This document shows, piece after piece, positions 5,021 through 7,516 of a stretch of 7,516 nt of DNA. The DNA is from Bacteroidota bacterium (GTDB taxonomy: Bacteria; Bacteroidota; Ignavibacteria; Ignavibacteriales; Melioribacteraceae). The first letter of the stretch is position 1. Every line of letters starts with the position of its first letter. The notes beneath the pieces are model-generated. The model saw nothing but the letters and a program-made list of their open reading frames with translations, ran no database searches and was not told the DNA's origin. Where the stretch lies: positions 1 through 7,516 of the forward strand of contig JAEXUB010000214.1 of the NCBI GenBank assembly GCA_023453125.1, read 5' to 3'. Made by a program: the position numbers and the translations under genes.

Positions 5021-7516
5021 ATGAAACGCATCTTATTATTACCTATCATCTTAACCTGCTCATTTCTTAACGCGCAGGTAAAATTCGACGGGAAACTGTT
5101 AAACTCAATTTCATTCCGCAATTTAGCCCCCCACAGGGTTGGCGCCTGGGTAGGGGCTATTGCAGTACCCGATAACCCCGGGGCAAAATATAAAAACACC
5201 TATTTTGTCTCCCCCCGCAACGGCGGCGTGTTCAAAACAATTAATAACGGAACCACTTTCTATCCCGTCTTTGATAAGTACGGCACCAATACAATCGGAG
5301 ATATAGCAATTGCGCCATCCGACCCTGACATCGTTTGGGTCGGCACAGGGGATTCCTACAACGCACGCTCTACTTATGCGGGGAACGGAATTTATAAGAG
5401 CACCGACGGCGGAGAAACATTTGCAAATATGGGACTGGGAGATTCCCACCATATAGTTAAAATTCTCATTCATCCGAAGAATAAAAACATTGTATATGCC
5501 GCATCTATGGGGCATCTCTTCTCTCCCAACAAGGAAAGAGGCGTCTTTAAAACTACCGACGGGGGAAAAAGCTGGAGCAAAATTCTATACATCGACGAAA
5601 ACACCGGAGTGATAGATTTAATTATGAATCCCGACAATCCCGATATTCTCTTTGCTTCGGCATATGAAAAATACCGCTACCCGTGGCATTTTGAAGCCGG
5701 GGGCGTTAACAGCGGCGTTTATAAAACCAATGACGGGGGAAAGAGCTGGAATAAAATTTCAGCCGGTCTTCCCAACGGACCGCTGGGAAGAATAGGGCTC
5801 TCTCTATGCCTCTCTAAACCGGAAGTGGTTTATGCGCTGGTTGAAAACCTTAATCCGAAAGACCCTTCCAAACCCCTTAATACCAAGGGAATGATGAATA
5901 CCTACCGGGATGATTATTACGACCAGCTGATTGGCGGGGAATTATACCGCTCCGACGACGGGGGGATTTCCTGGAGGAAAATGAATGACCCGAAAATAAA
6001 TTTAAGCAATAAGGCCGCTTACTCATTCAACAGAATTAATGTCGATCCCTTGAATGCAGATAAAGTATATGTGCTTGGAGTCTCAATCTTTTATACTTAT
6101 GACGGGGGCAGGAACTGGAAAGGGGTAAGCTACGAACCGGGACTCCTCTTTCCCAATATGTTCGGCGATGTGAGAACAATGTGGATTGATCCGAAAGATT
6201 CTGACCATATAATGGTGGGAAGCGACGGGGGGTTGTATGAAACCTTTGACGGCGCAAAGACTATTGTGCATCATTATAATATTCCCGCGGGGGAATTCTA
6301 CCGCGTTGAAGCCGATATGAATGAACCTTATTATATTTACGGCGGAATGCAGGACCACGAGATTTGGGCTGCCCCTTCAAACGGACCTGCCGGACAGATT
6401 TCCCTTGACGACTGGCGCATCGTCGGATCGGGGGACGGTATGTTTATTAAAGTAGATTCCGATAACCGCTACGCATATTTCACTGGACAGTTCGGACAGC
6501 AGATGGTTGCGGACCTAAAAATCGGAAAAAGAAAAAGCATTATGCCGAAAGCGGCAAAGGATAAGCCGGCATACCGCTTTACCTGGGATACTCCCCTTAT
6601 AATTTCCCCGCACGATAAGAATACTGTTTATACCGGAGCGCAGATGCTTCTTAGAACCACCAACCGGGGAGAAAAATGGATTGAATTAAGCGGCGACCTT
6701 ACTACCGACGATTCAATTAAGCAGAACGGAAGGGGGCATATTAAATACTGCACCATTACTTATATTTCTGAATCACCAATTAAAAAAGGATTAATCTGGG
6801 TGGGCACTGATGACGGCAGAATTCATTATACTCCCGATGAAGGAAAAACCTGGATTGAATGCACTGAAGCTTTGACAAAAGCGGGAGCTCCTAAAGACCT
6901 CTGGATTACATCAATTTTCACTTCGCATCATAACCCCGCGGTTGTATATACTTCTAAATCGGGTTACACGAGAGATATTTTTTCTTCTTTTATATATAAA
7001 TCAACCGATTACGGAAAAACCTGGGTTTCTATTTCCTCCAATCTTCCTTCCGCCCCGGTAAATACAATTTGGGAGGATAAGGATAATTCATCTCTCCTCT
7101 TCTGCGGCACCGATAACGGATTATTTGTATCTATTAATGGTGGAAATGAATGGATGCGATTTAATCAGCTTCCTCCAGTGCCGGTTAAGGATGTTATAGT
7201 TCATAAAAGAGAGAACGACCTTATTGCCGCCACTTACGGAAGAGGGATTTATACTGCCGATATTACCCCTCTTAAAGAGATGAATGAAAAATTCTTTGAT
7301 AATGATTATTACCTCTTTAATGTAGAAAGCAAACCATTAATGAATTACTCCGAGCAGGCTGGGTGGGGAAATATTCAGCTTATGGGGAGCAAGCATCTTT
7401 ATACCGAAAATGAGCCGAACGGCTTTACAATAAATTATTTTATTAAAGATGCCTCTGCCGCCGATGTTAACATTGATATTTACGATGCAAAGGGAAATCA
7501 GATTAAGACAATTAAA
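5021..7516 (+). CDS. Secreted sortilin-like/BNR Asp-box propeller protein, C-terminus missing
   Basis: The frame is open from ATG 5021 to the window end, giving 832 residues. A signal peptide (MKRILLLPIILTCSFLNA, cleavage before Gln19) exports it. The body carries ten Asp-box-like motifs (S/T-x-D-G-G-x-T/S-W): residues 73-80, 127-134 (STDGGETF), 178-185 (TTDGGKSW), 236-243, 311-318, 359-366, 546-553, 604-611, 661-668 (STDYGKTW) and 704-711. These mark blades of probably two propellers, as in VPS10/sortilin-like and BNR-repeat proteins. The opening FRNLAPHRVGAWVGAIAVP and the GPLGRIG stretch are typical of this subfamily. From about 765 an Ig/FlgD-like segment begins (ENEPNGFTINYFIK, then IDIYDAKGNQIKTIK). 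Relatives are often annotated as glycosyl hydrolases, but I see no catalytic evidence; a binding or scaffolding role is equally possible. GGGGG (5012-5016) is a weak ribosome binding site. A C-terminal sorting domain, if any, lies outside the window. Confidence 0.93.
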   Translation, partial: MKRILLLPIILTCSFLNAQVKFDGKLLNSISFRNLAPHRVGAWVGAIAVPDNPGAKYKNTYFVSPRNGGVFKTINNGTTFYPVFDKYGTNTIGDIAIAPSDPDIVWVGTGDSYNARSTYAGNGIYKSTDGGETFANMGLGDSHHIVKILIHPKNKNIVYAASMGHLFSPNKERGVFKTTDGGKSWSKILYIDENTGVIDLIMNPDNPDILFASAYEKYRYPWHFEAGGVNSGVYKTNDGGKSWNKISAGLPNGPLGRIGLSLCLSKPEVVYALVENLNPKDPSKPLNTKGMMNTYRDDYYDQLIGGELYRSDDGGISWRKMNDPKINLSNKAAYSFNRINVDPLNADKVYVLGVSIFYTYDGGRNWKGVSYEPGLLFPNMFGDVRTMWIDPKDSDHIMVGSDGGLYETFDGAKTIVHHYNIPAGEFYRVEADMNEPYYIYGGMQDHEIWAAPSNGPAGQISLDDWRIVGSGDGMFIKVDSDNRYAYFTGQFGQQMVADLKIGKRKSIMPKAAKDKPAYRFTWDTPLIISPHDKNTVYTGAQMLLRTTNRGEKWIELSGDLTTDDSIKQNGRGHIKYCTITYISESPIKKGLIWVGTDDGRIHYTPDEGKTWIECTEALTKAGAPKDLWITSIFTSHHNPAVVYTSKSGYTRDIFSSFIYKSTDYGKTWVSISSNLPSAPVNTIWEDKDNSSLLFCGTDNGLFVSINGGNEWMRFNQLPPVPVKDVIVHKRENDLIAATYGRGIYTADITPLKEMNEKFFDNDYYLFNVESKPLMNYSEQAGWGNIQLMGSKHLYTENEPNGFTINYFIKDASAADVNIDIYDAKGNQIKTIK

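Noticed and set aside
4990..5515. Minus-strand open frames at 4990-5199 and 5123-5515
   Set aside because: They are antisense to the propeller gene, which has a signal peptide and Asp boxes in the plus frame.
6036..6358. Minus-strand open frames at 6036-6257 and 6083-6358
   Set aside because: They lie inside the continuous plus-strand propeller frame and show no independent support.

Overview
The window reads as an ordinary chromosomal segment from a free-living Bacteroidota/Ignavibacteria-type bacterium (inference). Reasons: a stand-alone RRM protein with a glycine/arginine-rich tail, a large secreted Asp-box propeller protein of a kind frequent in that superphylum, a Met-rich Spy/CpxP-like exported protein, AT-rich intergenic DNA, and several upstream boxes resembling the Bacteroidota promoter pattern (TTTG, about 19-21 nt, TAnnTTTG). 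No tRNA, rRNA, CRISPR array, transposase, phage gene or integration site was seen.

Layout. 1-1304 (minus): almost all of a HlyD/MacA-type membrane-fusion (periplasmic adaptor) protein, C-terminus cut by the window edge. 1305-1633: divergent regulatory region with a perfect 7-1-7 palindrome whose 10-nt half recurs, inverted, at the promoter of the next gene. 1634-2224 (plus): SRAP/HMCES/YedK-type abasic-site DNA-crosslinking protein. 2225-2519: long leader with a candidate promoter, a possible 51-codon ORF and an interrupted GC-rich stem-loop. 2520-2936 (plus): RRM RNA-binding protein. 2957-2984: strong bidirectional terminator shared with the convergent gene 2989-4179 (minus), a lipoprotein of unrecognised family with propeller-like character. 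4180-4409: its promoter region, plus two tandem related hairpins, at least one a terminator for the next minus-strand gene. 4410-4805 (minus): Spy/CpxP-like periplasmic protein. 4806-5020: divergent promoter region. 5021-7516 (plus): secreted sortilin-like/BNR Asp-box propeller protein, open to the window end.

The genes look like single transcription units rather than one operon: orientation flips repeatedly and each gene has its own upstream signals. Four of the six main products are envelope-located or exported (adaptor, lipoprotein, Spy-like protein, propeller); the SRAP and RRM proteins act on DNA and RNA in the cytoplasm. No convincing new multi-gene system is visible. The best leads are small: the structured leader or small ORF before the RRM gene, the paired TTTTTAGTCT sites, the palindrome in the lipoprotein leader, and the duplicated terminator hairpins.
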